Under the pieces are notes generated by a model that did not search any database, was not told the origin of the DNA, and saw only the letters and a program-made list of their open reading frames with translations. The position numbers and the translations under genes are program-made. Shown piece by piece: positions 44,493-56,369 of a stretch of DNA of 64,000 nt. Position 1 is the first letter of the stretch; each line of letters begins with the position of its first letter. The DNA is from Eimeria necatrix (lineage: Eukaryota; Apicomplexa; Conoidasida; Eucoccidiorida; Eimeriidae): the NCBI RefSeq assembly GCF_000499385.1, contig NW_013655128.1, positions 5,001 to 69,000 of the forward strand, in the 5' to 3' direction.

Positions 44493-44738
44493 ATGGCGGC
44501 AGCAGCAGCCTTTGCGCAGTCAGCAAGTCTACCTGTCCGACTGAGACTAAAAAAGGCCTTAGACGACATCGGTGAATTACGGCTTCGTGCACATGCGGCA
44601 AGACGTTGCAGTGCAAGGAAACTGGCATATGAGTCTCTTCGTTCAGCGTGCCATGCCATAAACGAGTGGCCCTGGATAGTTGGAGGTTTTACACTTTCTG
44701 CGTTGGCAGCACACTTGAGATACATGAGATGCTTTTAG
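44493..44738 (+). CDS. Small hypothetical protein, 81 residues
   Basis: The single open frame encodes an Ala-rich N terminus lacking acidic residues, a basic/amphipathic middle (RLRLKKALDDIGELRLRAHA), and a C-terminal hydrophobic stretch at about residues 60-74 (WPWIVGGFTLSALAA) before a short basic tail. Normal amino-acid mix and a plausible start context argue for coding. The basic N terminus and single C-terminal hydrophobic helix would suit a small mitochondrial inner-membrane subunit, but that is a guess from composition. An antisense frame overlaps it. I do not recognise a family. Confidence 0.4.
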   Translation: MAAAAAFAQSASLPVRLRLKKALDDIGELRLRAHAARRCSARKLAYESLRSACHAINEWPWIVGGFTLSALAAHLRYMRCF

Positions 44739-47215
44739 CCAAGCTTGCATGCACTTGAGGAACTTGGGACAGAACTGCATTCTGGCGCTGGCGGCTATAA
44801 AGTCGTCTCATGCCACCGCGGAGCCGTAGCTGCCCTTGCGGTCACACCATGTTCTGCGATTGGGCTACTGCTTTTTTCTCTCCCCTGACAGCCTTTATGT
44901 GGCCTTAGTCTTCTTCTACTTCTCATCTTTTGCCGCATGCTTCCTGCATGCGTGAGTGTATGATTTCGCTACTTCCCCTTCACAATGCCGACACCACTTC
45001 TCTTTACAGTGCCCCCTCCAATGGTTCTAGGCAGGCTAGTACATTCTCCGTGGCCTGCCCTTTACTGAATGTTGCCCAGATCTACATAATAATGCAGAGC
45101 CTACTAAAGGCCTCTGCAAGTGTCCAGTGTGCTTCAAATGCTTCAAACGCACTAGAATACTTCCTGTTGGGCATCAATCCAGCTCAGAGCCCCACTGCCC
45201 AGGGTATCAATCCAGCTCACAGCCCCACTGCCTAGGGTCCCCTCCCATATCAACGAAACGATTCTCCTTAAGGTGAAGGAAGTCCTGAAGGTGATTCTGT
45301 TTTTTTGATTCTTTGCTTCCTTGTCCTTCATCTAAGACCTTCTTCATTGTTCCACATAGAAACTCCATCTCCGAAGCATATTATTGATCGCATTGCAGAC
45401 AGTTTGCAGCCGTGCCACTGCCCTATGGAGACATAGAGTGCAGCAGGGTAATCCCATATTGTATGAAGCTTTTGCCCTCCCATAATTCTGGCTCAAAAAT
45501 ATTATGCTTGGAGCATTGAGGGGTTTCCAATTATTGTGTGGTCTTTGAAAACCTCCGGCGTAGACACCACGTGTAAAATATACCCATTGTGAGCACCTCG
45601 GACGGTCTGTAAATGGCGCACTGATGAACTCCTTAAACCTACCACATCTGGAAGGCTGCGTCAGAAAAACATAGCTTCTCGGGCGCAGACGCCAACATGA
45701 CTTTAACCGTAGATTCTATGGTGCACTTGAAACACTTTGAACATAAAACAACAGCGGCAGTGGTAGTTAACAGCTAGCCTACTTCGGAAACGGAGGCCAG
45801 GGAGGCCTCTCTGGGCGCGTAGGCCATGCTGTCAGCGACACCTAGTCGCCTTTAAGTTGTCACATTAGGGCGTGTGCTCCCTGCTAGGGAGTAAAAGGAC
45901 CTAGCTTTTCATTTTGCAACTCAAGGAGGATAGAAAATACTCCCCTAGAAACAGTCCATGCGTGATTCAGGAGAAAAAGAACGCAAGAATCTAGGAGGCC
46001 GGCCGAAGCTGATGTCTTCGGTACCTCACTAGTGGAAAGACAATGAAGGGGCGATGTCGCCAGCGGCGCAACGCAGAGAGCTCACTGCGAGGTTGTGCCG
46101 CTATCCCGACTTCTGCCTTGGCTAACACTTGACCCAAAAGCACCGCATTTACTTTTCAAGAATACATGAGCAGTGTTCCTGCTCATATCGGCATGCAGGG
46201 GTTATCAGCCAAACAAGCAACTTCACCCAGGACTCCAGCAGGACTTCCCACCTTTCGCATATTTGGTTGTGTTTGTCCTGGAGATTAGCCCAATCATGAC
46301 TTGCAAAAATAGTCCATTTTGAAACCTGAGAGGATCTCTTCATGTCACCATTTCCAGTCGGCCGCGCTTCCTCTCCACGCCAGTCATAAGGCAACGTGAG
46401 GGCCTTGAAGCCACTACCTTCGAAGCAGTCCAGTAAGCCCCCTCTAGATACTATAACGACCTCTACGGATTTGGGGGCATGTTTCACTAGTTCTGTTCGT
46501 TAGGATGGCGCGCAAGCGCGCTTCCTTAACAGGCCCCTGAGGGCCTACTGGCGTCGGGCCGTGCACTGCTTTGCCCAAAACTCACTAAAGGTCTTTAAAA
46601 ACGCAATATCTGGAATAATACCAAAAAATTTGGGGCTCTAACCGTGGAAACGCAACATGCATATTGGGTTCCAATGCGCCGAATCCCGTCATTGCGAGGT
46701 CAACTGCCTAGATGTGGGGAGTGGGCATGATACAGTAGAATCTCATATCAGAAGTCTTCTAATGAAACATATACTTATTGTAATTTGGCATTAGTTACAT
46801 TTTCTGTTGTTCCTCCCCGTTTACATGCTTTCCCTTGCCGGTTACTGCGACAACTGTGCGGCGACAGACAGCCCCAGGTGTCTACGGGGGAGCCGTCTTC
46901 CAGCTAAAGCAGGCGACCCCAACAATACTTATATTAATCTAATACATGTGATGATGCACTGGCGTATGAGTGTGCTTGTTGGAAGCAGTTGCGACGACAG
47001 ACACAGCGACGCTGGAGGTAACAGGGACACAGGGCCGTTGGGCAAACTTCGTGTCGTCGTACGAGTTCTTCAAACTGGCTATTTATAACACAAGGGCTTT
47101 GTCAGTGGCTGCTAGACATGGCGTTGTGTCCTGCATAAGTTGTAGCGTCGGCAATAGACCTCAAACTCGAAGCAGCATACTCGCATGCGCTGCCAGCCAA
47201 GCTCAGACCACAAAA
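44739..47215. other. Intergenic; tandem 33-bp duplication and an orphan frame
   Basis: A 33-bp unit (ATCAATCCAGCTCAGAGCCC...) is present twice in tandem at 45173-45205 and 45206-45238. A minus-strand frame of 112 codons at 46487-46149 has a normal-looking helical composition (KHNQICERWEVLLESWVKLL) but no recognised domain or partner exon. Confidence 0.4.
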
Positions 47216-48419
47216 ATGTCCCCCGCAGAGGCTGAACCACCTCACCATCAGTCACCTGACACGCATATGGCCGGCGAAGCAGCAGCAGCAAAGTCGGCTA
47301 CACCGTCGAATGCAGCAATATCACGGAAGCAGGAAACCGCAGAAACTGCAGCACCAGTGGGTGGGGAAGGAAGCGCAATGCCAGGCGACGCAGTTGAAGG
47401 CAATAAGGTGCAGGGAGGTGCAAGCGAGGCTCCATGCAGCGGTTCATCTGCAGTAGCCAACGCAGCATCTGGTAACTCAACACCATCCTCGTTACAAACA
47501 GTACCGGTGGGAAGGAAAGTTGCAGACAACGCAAGTGACGATACTAAAAATGTCGCAACCAACAGATCCGAAGGAGATAGGAGCACTTTCATCGATGTAC
47601 TGTGAGCTTATCGGCGTTGTTGGCGCATCTCTGCTTTCGCTCCCTCTCGCTCGTCATTACGGCTGCCTTTTCTTGTTATTTCTGATCTACATGTCTAATA
47701 CATCCATATGACTACAGCTAATCTGCACCTAAATGACCGATTTCTCTCTTTTGTGTTCCTTTAGTGTGCTACGTAGCGGAGTCTTCGAGTAACTCTCTGA
47801 CTTCAGTGCCCCTCAGCCGCTAGCAGGTGCTGGCCAACAAATCCTGGACATTCGTGTTCGATTTATGTCTTAACATTCTCTGCTTGCTTCATTTTTTGTC
47901 CCCAGGGATACCACAAGTTGCCTTTGCGACTCGTCTCCTCTGCGCGTTAGCTCTTCCTTGTTTGTTTTTGAATTGCTAGGGTCAATCCATCTTGAATCGT
48001 CAATCCATCTTGTTGCTCTGTGTCTGTGTACGCAGCCCACTTCTCACTGTAGTCCTCGAGACACTTGCGTGGATGCCTGTGCCTTTACATGTGGACGTTT
48101 TTTTCCCATCAGGCAGCATGACTTGAACGCGGCGGTACAGCGCGTAGAGGCGGGCCGGCTGCTGTTGGAGAGACTGCGGGGAGCGCTGCTTCAACAGGCA
48201 GCCGCAGCGTCAACGTATGCTGCGTCACTGAACAGCGCAGCTGGCACTCTGAAGCCTCTGTCTTCAGAGTCAAGGTACGCGGCCCCACTAAGATACAGAA
48301 AGAAGCGAATCGCTTGAGGGACGGACCCGAAGATGTTCGGGACAATAGGAGAAACAGATATGCAAAGATATTACTAATATTCAAGCCGCATCGATGGTAC
48401 GTGCATTTGTGTGTGTGTG

Positions 48420-48502
<83 letters not shown>

Positions 48503-51500
48503 GTGTGTGTGTGTGTGATGGTTATGACAGGACATGTGCTGCCGCTGTGCAGAGTTACAGCAGCCTGTTAGGCAGTTCTGCCTTGCAAGCCAAAGAGCTC
48601 TCAGATGCCCTCCGAAGAGACGTTGTTGCATCTACACTTGATAGAACAATTGAGAACCATGCCCAAGTCCTCAAACAGGTCGCCCGGGCTCACGTTCATC
48701 TCTGTGTGGAGCAAGAGACATGGCAAGAGGGAGATTTGATGGTGTAAAGAGAGCGAAGAAGCAAGCACACTCATGTTGCATGCTCACAAGCTGATGAGCC
48801 CGTAGCTTGCCTGTCACTGGCGTCTTAGCTTGCCTGTCACTGGCGTCTTTGTGGCACCCCATTTTTGTCTTTATCACTTAGCGTTGAATCGCTTGGCAGC
48901 AGGACAGTGGCCAGTATTTTTGTGGATGTTTCTTATCGTTAAGGTCGCTCATGGAGAGTGGGATAGGGCGGAGCCAGTGTATTTGCATATGCCTGAGGTT
49001 GAACTCAAAAGGCTGTGCCTTACCTCCCATCCGTCCATTCCCGTGGCTTACACTCAGGCGGAAGCTTGTGCTGTCGGTAATGAATGCCCTCCTGCCATAA
49101 TCTGTGTTTATTCTCAGGTCAAAGTGGACGCTGCAGAGGCCCAGAGGCGAAATCACCTAGCCGCCGTCGAACATCAGCGGGTATGCATATACCAGTCCTC
49201 AGAGCAGCAAGAGCGGCACGTACAGAGCAAGCATTCACAGCAGCAGATGCATCTACAAAAGCAGCAGCAGCAGGTCTTCGATCAACAATATCGCGAGAAA
49301 CACCATCACCAGTTGCTTCTGTGTGCGTGTCTGGGTAGGCAATGGAAAAGTACCTGCGCTGCAGCAAACTAGCTGTCGCAGCAGCAGAGACTGCACAGGC
49401 CTCACTCTCTTTGCTGCCCTCAACAAAGACGGAGCTGGCGCTTCAGTGAGTGGTGCTTTCCCCGTGCTCCCCCGTGATGCGTTGACCTTGCCCTGGCGAG
49501 TGCTCCTTGTGCTACCGCAGTAATCTCTGCTATTACGCGCTTCCAGTTGCTTCAAGGCGCAATTGTGCGTGCTGCTTGGGTGTACTGCAGGTGTATACGG
49601 CTATCTGTGGAGGCTCGGCAAGCAGAGGAGGCCTACGTGATATCTGTACAGGTCGGCCTTCTGTACGGCATCCGTGTAGCTGCGGATTTAGTATAGCTTC
49701 TGCTATGCTTTGTCCGCAGTGAGTACGCGCATCTATATACTGCGTGCCAAAGGAATGTAACTGGGCTCACTGGATGTGCTCTTAACCCCTTCAAAATTCC
49801 AAGCTGCTTTCAATGCTTTTGGGCTTCGTGTTCCCGTTAGACAATGCAGACGCTTACCGTAATCAGAGTGCAAATTTGCTCTCATCCTGCTTATTTTGCT
49901 CAGTTTGTTCCTCCCTCACCAGTAACTTTAATGTTTACGAGCCTCTCTTCCACTTCATTTTGCGTATGTCTCTGTTCATTCGCAATGCTTACCTCGTGCA
50001 GCAGTCGACCAGCCCGCCCTGCGTTGATGTGAGCCCGCGCGTTTGCGTCTTTAGCCATCTTGTTCTTCTATTCAACTCTAGCTGAACTTTTCTCTTGACT
50101 TTTTCAGGCTTTACAACAGCGTAGCGCAGCAACACGCGATAGGGTGCGTAGTATCTTGTCTTGTTTAGAGGAGATGGACTTAAAACGCATGCAGTGCCTC
50201 AAAGATGCACTGACAAGGGCCGGCGTTTTTGTGGCAGCGAACCTGAGGCACATGCAGTATGATTTAGAGCGCTGTATCCAAGTGAGTTACTGCTCCAGTT
50301 TGAGCTGCTTGTGCTACAGCACTTGGTAAGACCAAAAGTGCGACATTAGCAGCTCTCGATGCTGTTGCATGTGCTGCTCGTTTCGAAAAGTTTTCTCTTT
50401 CTCCTGTTGTCTAAGCTGTTTCTTCTTGTTCCACAAGTGAGCCCATATTTATATTACTGCTGCAGACCGTGGAAGGGGTCGACCCTGAGTCAGATCTGCG
50501 AGAGTTCGTTGATGAGCGGAGGCTGCAAACGCATTTGAACGTCTCGCTTCCTACAGTAGTCAGTTTGCTGATGTTGCTCTCCTTATTGCTGCATTTTGTA
50601 CCTCTTGACACTCGCCACTGAGCTATAAGTTTTAACTTAAATTGCCGCAGATGGTTGGCTTGTAGCTGCGTCTGAGGCAATGCATCTTGTGTTTCTGGTG
50701 TTCTTGTCGCTGTATCAGGAGAAATGGACTGTGCTAGATGCCGTATACGGAGACAGCCTACAGCCGGCTGTCTGTAGCACGCACACGAACACTGCAGCCA
50801 CGCCCCTGTCCTCTGCCACGAGCGTGGCACGACAGCTGTTGCAGAAGTCTCCCCTACAAAGAGTCGTCCAATCTGCAGCGGTTAGTTGGGTCCTCGGAAA
50901 ACAATGATTTTGTTTGTGAAAATAATGGTGCATCCGCTTCATGATGCTTTCTTGCTGCAATGTCGCAGTCATTGTCTTCACGAGGAATATCAGGACCTGC
51001 TTCTGCTGCTGCTGACTTTGCGGATTTGGTCAAGGGGCCTTCAAGCACTTGGTATTGCCCCTAAAGCTTTTAATTGCCTTCGTATGCGCAGAGTTTAGCT
51101 GCTTATTCAATAGGAGTTCCTGACGCTTCTGCTGCCGAGGCCTCAGAAAAGCAATTGCGTGCAGGGACTGAAGGCATCCAGGGGCTGTCGAGCCCTCCAG
51201 ATGATGCGGTACTGCAGCGCCTTCGGGAAGACTATTCCGGGTAATTTCTTGCTAAGGCTTGTGCTGCTGATTGTAAAGTTTGCACCTTTTCACACTACAC
51301 TGCTGCTTTGCTATGGAGTGGGTTCTTTTGTCTGTGCCGGTGCTTGGTACGTCTCAGGTTCATAAACGCACTGTGGACACCCGTTGTGCAAGTACCCGGC
51401 AAGGGCGTCTTGCTGCCTGCTGAGACATGCGCGTTGCTGCTTCACAAGATGCCCCTCTTGCAGGAAGAGCTCACATCATCCCTGCACAGGAATGTCTTCC

Positions 51501-52997
51501 TGTCTGCGCTGGTGGCTACAAAGAGGAAGAAAGCTGAAGAAATGCCTGACAGACAAGCACTGCTGCCTTCTATGTAAGGGGGAGACTATACTTGAGGCTG
51601 CTGCGTTTCGGGGCTGCTGCCATTGTCCAGGCTGCTGTTGCCGAGTAATTTTATGCAGTTTCCTTGCTAAATAGAGATGCATTGCCCATTTCGCGGTTTT
51701 TCGCTGTTTGTGTTCTCTCTTGCGTGCTGCTGGTGAGGAAACTTGTCCTGCAGCATTGTGTGTACCCTCCTGCCCTTGCTCGTGTAGCGGTTGCTGCCAA
51801 AGCCTTGGAATTTTGATGTCAAACTGTGTAGCTGTTGCAACTGAGGTCGATGTTTTTTTAGGCTGCAGCTTCGGCTCCTGGGAGCCTCCTGTGAATGGCT
51901 GTTGACGGCAGCCGACACTCAGCTAGATGCTTGGTCGGGGAGGCAGCTTTTACTGCTCGCCGTGGAGATCGCTGCACCTGGAAGCGCAGCAGATGACCCT
52001 CAGCAACACCAGCATTGGGATTGGCATGAGGCATTGATACTGCAGCAGCAGCTTAACAGGGAAGACTATCCGAATGCTACTTCGGAGAGCCTCGAGTTGG
52101 GGAAGCAATCTGCACAGCCCAGCGTTGGCACTAGCGGTAGCAGTGGCAGCATACGCAACTCGAATGATGCATCTAAAGAAGATAGAGAACCTCCTACAGT
52201 TCGTTGGTCTCTTCATGTGAGTTTGAATTGTTGCTGCTGCTCGCGCTTCCGACTTATCCCTTGCGTCCGACGAATCCTGAGCAACGGTTTTGTTCCTCAT
52301 CCCGCTGCGCTTCTATTGCTGCAGCGTTGCGTGTACCACCATCGCTACTGGAACCGCGTGACGTTTTGGGAGGAGGCATTAGCGTTAACTGTCAGTGAAG
52401 AACTTCAGCGTCAAAAAGTAAGCGCACGTGCTCTCGTGCAAGATCCCTCGGTCACCACACCCCCTACAAATATTCCTCTGTGCACGTATCGAAGCACTCG
52501 CAGAAGGACGGGCTCGCGGACGAAAGTGCGATTGTTGTGGCTTTTACAAATAGGCTTGAAAGTATACATGCGTGCGTGCAAGTGAAAATTTGCGTGCTTC
52601 TGCCACGCAGTACACGGCATATGGCTGCATTACTTCCTTCACCGAGCGAGCGCGCATTTTCGTCGTTTTGTGAGTGGGCTTGCTTCAGCTGTCAGAGAAG
52701 TGGCAGGCCGCGGGCCCAGAGGTCTTGCAGCAACAAGAAAAGCTGTTCAGGGAGAAGAACCCTTGCTGCAGCAGTCTCCCGTCGTTTGGCTCGTTCATGT
52801 CCCTGTATGGGATTGCGACCGAGCAGGTCCACTCACTGTTGTTATCAGTGTCGAAGCATTTGAATCTAGATGAACAAACGAGCGAAATGCTATTGCATGG
52901 GGTCTCAGGCGTTGTTGCTCCACAAAACCAACTGCCAGCTTCCTCGGTTGTCACCAGAAGCAGCAACAGCGGCGCAAGTAAAATATCCACCGGCTAG
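47216..52997 (+). CDS. F-BAR-like coiled-coil protein with KIAA0513-like C-terminal domain, 14 exons
   Basis: Exons are 47216-47601, 48113-48274, 48561-48678, 49118-49180, 49339-49445, 49591-49651, 50108-50281, 50466-50555, 50719-50880, 51092-51240, 51358-51573, 51862-52216, 52325-52417 and 52689-52997; they join in frame to 814 residues. Residues 1-128 are disordered Ala/Ser/Glu. Residues 130-390 read as F-BAR helices (VEAGRLLLERLRGALLQQAA, MEKYLRCSKLAVAAAETAQ, LEEMDLKRMQCLKDAL). Residues about 490-790 resemble the KIAA0513-type domain, with VYHHRYWNRVTFWEE and FGSFMSLYGI, interrupted by a Gln/Ser-rich insert. F-BAR proteins bind and curve membranes, so a role in trafficking or cytokinesis is inferred. 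The start is the ATG at 47216; an upstream in-frame ATG exists at 46970. The last splice is the least certain. Confidence 0.65.
48408..48517 (+). repeat. (GT)n microsatellite in an intron
   Basis: About 55 GT units with two GC interruptions lie in intron 2 of the F-BAR-like gene and end about 43 bp before its exon 3. It makes long artificial Cys/Val or His/Thr open frames on both strands. Confidence 0.97.
48803..48848 (+). repeat. 23-bp tandem duplication
   Basis: TAGCTTGCCTGTCACTGGCG plus TCT occurs twice exactly in tandem, in intron 3 of the F-BAR-like gene. It is probably a slippage product. Confidence 0.9.
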
Positions 52998-55900
52998 ACA
53001 GTCCAAACCTGCGCTGCACAGATTTTTCCTAACGTGCTTACTGACTTGCTGCCAGCAGTCACTAGTGCTGGAGTAGTTCGAGCTACGAGCATACTGACTC
53101 GTGTGAAGGCAGTCTGCCCTTGGATTGCTGTCTTCGTCCACTGCAGTGAAAGTACATTTAAGAGACCCAAGGAGTTCTTCGGAGCCGTAGTGTAGCAGTG
53201 TATACATTCTTGGAAGGATGCGGTGAGGTTTTTGATAATCAATGCAAACACTTGGGCAGGAACAGGACATACGAAGCGACGTGTTCCCTGGTGATGGCGC
53301 TGCCAGCCCTTGGACAAAAGGGCGGCCTTTAGAAAGAACCTGTGAAGATAGGAACAAATGGTGCTAAGTAGGTATGAAACACAAAATGCAGGAGTCGAAG
53401 TAACATGAGAAATTTGGCTTCTGAGAAGGCTCAGAGGCATGGTATGAACCGCTAAGCCTAGCACATGCGAGCACGCAACATAGAGCCGAATGAAGAGCAG
53501 GCCCTAAGCAGCTGTCAAGCGCACTGGAACGCAGAACCAAACAAAAGTCATGCCGTTGAGACGCGGGGGCAACCGGAATGAAGAGAGCGACACCCGCGTA
53601 ACGGCAGAGAGTCGTTACGGCTTGCTCATAGAGCAGTTCCGTCAGAGAGCCTATACTGCTTGAGCAGCAAGCGTTGGCAGCTGCCTGCAAGCTTGCCCGC
53701 TTCGTCTTTATTGGTTTTGCCAGTCTCGGTGTTCCCGTTCTTGTTCCGGAACAAGGCCTCCAAACTTTGTCACGTCGCGCTGCACCCAAGTACCGTCTTT
53801 CACGCTGACCAGTAGATGCAAATGAGATTGCTGGCCGTTTTTGTAAACGTTTATTGCGCCGTTCAGCAGCTGCGTGTTTTCGCGGCTTCCAGTTCAACTC
53901 ACGTATAGTGGAGAACGTTGGGCTACCTTATAGTTTTACTAGTGTCCCAGCACTAGCACTTCCTCTACACAGCTGTAGGCATGCAGTTTCGAAGAATGCC
54001 CGCAGATGCTCACTGAACTTGGTGAGTTAAACGCCCAGTAGTTGAAGATTGCCGCTTCGACGTCTGGATTAGCTGAGCAAAGTGCTTAAGCTGTGGCCGA
54101 CCAAATTCAGCTACGACCATGTATGCTAATGACTCCCTGCGCTGGTCCGCCTATAGGGGGTCAGCGAATCGGATGCAGTGGGAGAGTCAATTAGGAATCG
54201 ACGCATGAAAAGGCTTCGGGATTTTCCGATTGTAAGCACCTTTTTGTGGGTGCTACAACTATAGAAAAACACAGGACAGCTAGCGTATGCCCCTCCGCCT
54301 TCTCGTACAGTTGATACTGTCGCGTCAGCACAAAGGTTCCCACCAACAGGCTGAATACAGTGAAGTAAATCATCAAGCGACGAGAAAAGTTGTGCCCGCT
54401 ACGTGTTTAAGACCCGGCTTGCTTTTTGACAATATTGCAAGACGGCAGGAACCAGCAGCTGATTCCTTTTTTCGCCTGCCTTACAGGACACTTCATCCAC
54501 GGTTCAAAAGAGGAAGACAGCATGGCGTCACAACGGGTAAAAGAATTCTTCTTAACTCATTATCGTTTCCTGCTGGCTTCTCCTGTCCGCAGTTTCTAGA
54601 CATTCTCCCAACATCGCACCTGCTAGACACGTTAGACAACCTGCGAACGCGCGGAACAGACCGTCCTAGACAGTTTTGAATCATGCGGCTGGAATGTTGA
54701 GTGCGTTGGATTTTGATGTTTGAGATCATAAAGGCAGGCAACGAAAGATGCCGTATGTAGACTGAAGAGTTGGTGTGCATAGCTCACTGAGTATCGTTAA
54801 GGGCAATCACGAGAACAACCTTCGCCTCACCTTTCATGTTGGGTGACACCCACGTAAGCAGAGTGGCAACTTAAGCTATAGCGAGTGGACTGGTAGTGCC
54901 CTTGAACACGACAGCCCGTGGCCAGTCCGCACTAGTGTGTGTTCTTATGAACAATCCTTAGCAGGAGATTTAGTTTGCGCCCAGCTTGGAAACGTTCATG
55001 TACTGCAACAGCTCCCAACTAAACAACTTCAGTAGCTGCTAGCTACAAACTCTTCCGTACGGTGAACTGCACTGTGTACCACTCCGATATCACACCTACT
55101 TTTGACATGAAAAACCAAAAATGACCAAAATTAACCAACGCTGAGTGCAGCTGCATAACAGTCATGCTGTGTGCTAATATGCTGTTTATACAGGGTTCCG
55201 CAGCAGTTAACGCTGTACAAGTAGCGCCCTGCTACACTGGAAACCGTTCGCCGATTTTGGGGATTAGTGACACAGCTAACACCATACCGATACCCTGGTG
55301 CGTTGACTAGATATTTGCAGAAACCAATAATTAAGCTAAGACGCAAGCAGCGACCATAAAATCCGCAGATTTTTGATATATTAGTGGAGAGCAATCATGC
55401 CTTCAGCCGATACGAGGTTACCCTTTCTCTGACTGGTCATGGAACTCAGAGCTTCGGAAGACGCCCTCAGCGCCCGGACATTTGGACACGCCAAGATTTC
55501 CCGGAGTGTGAAACTCGATCAAAAGATCGTTTCTGGGTAAGTGGTGTACCCAGAGGTTTGTATGTTTCTGTCATGCGCTCAAGTTTTCCGTCAGTGGTCA
55601 TGTGGTGACGCGGAGCCACTAAACTGCCGGGAGTTGCTGCTCGCGCTGCCAAACTAACTGCCACTAGTCTTGTCAGTTCACCCATACATGCGTAATTGCG
55701 TAGCTCATCTTGAAATGAATGTAACGATTTTGCTGTTTGTGAAGAAATTCAGTATGCTCTTTGTTGTTCTCCCTAACGCCTGGCTGCGCTTTCTAAGTGG
55801 TGGCAGGGGTGTAATAGCGCACAAGATGCTGCCAGCAAATACAGGGGCCCATAAGAAGATGCGCTTGCGACAGAAGCGCCACTAGACAGGAACAAAGCTC

Positions 55901-56369
55901 CGCGTCACTAGCGGAACTAACACGTAAGGAGGGAAAAGAGAAAGGCACAAGGCGGGACGATATGAAGGAAAACACGGAAAAGCCAGAAGGTGTGAAGGAC
56001 AAAAGTATTGCCACGAAGCAAGAAACTTTACCTTGAAATGGAAAATCAAGGCCAAATGTCCCAGCCTGAAGAACGGCTCGAAGCGCGTCCTAATGATAGT
56101 CTCTTGCCCCGGCTAGTGCTACGGCTGCTGCGGCTGCTTTGAATGCTGCAGCTGTCGGATTTCGCGTAAACTTCATCTGTCGCCCTGGCTTGGTCTAGAT
56201 TGGGCACGAACCTGCCAGAGAGACCAAGCAGATATACGGGAGAAGGAGCAACACAGTTAGCACCCGAAAGACAGTTGCCTCAAGAGCGGTTTGCATCTCA
56301 GCAAAGGGCAACAACGTGGATTGCCTTGGAGACATAGCAGCATATTTGCAAAAGCAGGGACAGCATGAG
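52998..56369. other. Intergenic between convergent genes; unrecognised frames
   Basis: The F-BAR-like gene (plus) and gamma-tubulin (minus) end facing each other. A 177-codon minus-strand frame at 53897-53364 begins with a basic segment; an alternative frame there reads NVYKNGQQSHLHLLVSVKDG, which looks coding but is unassigned. A plus-strand frame at 54287-54679 is also unassigned. Confidence 0.35.

Noticed and set aside
48314..48747. Long Cys/Val and His/Thr open frames
   Set aside because: Produced by the GT microsatellite lying in an intron.
54287..54679. A FFRLP motif resembling the paralog family C-terminal domain
   Set aside because: Only five residues match and none of the other family motifs follows.
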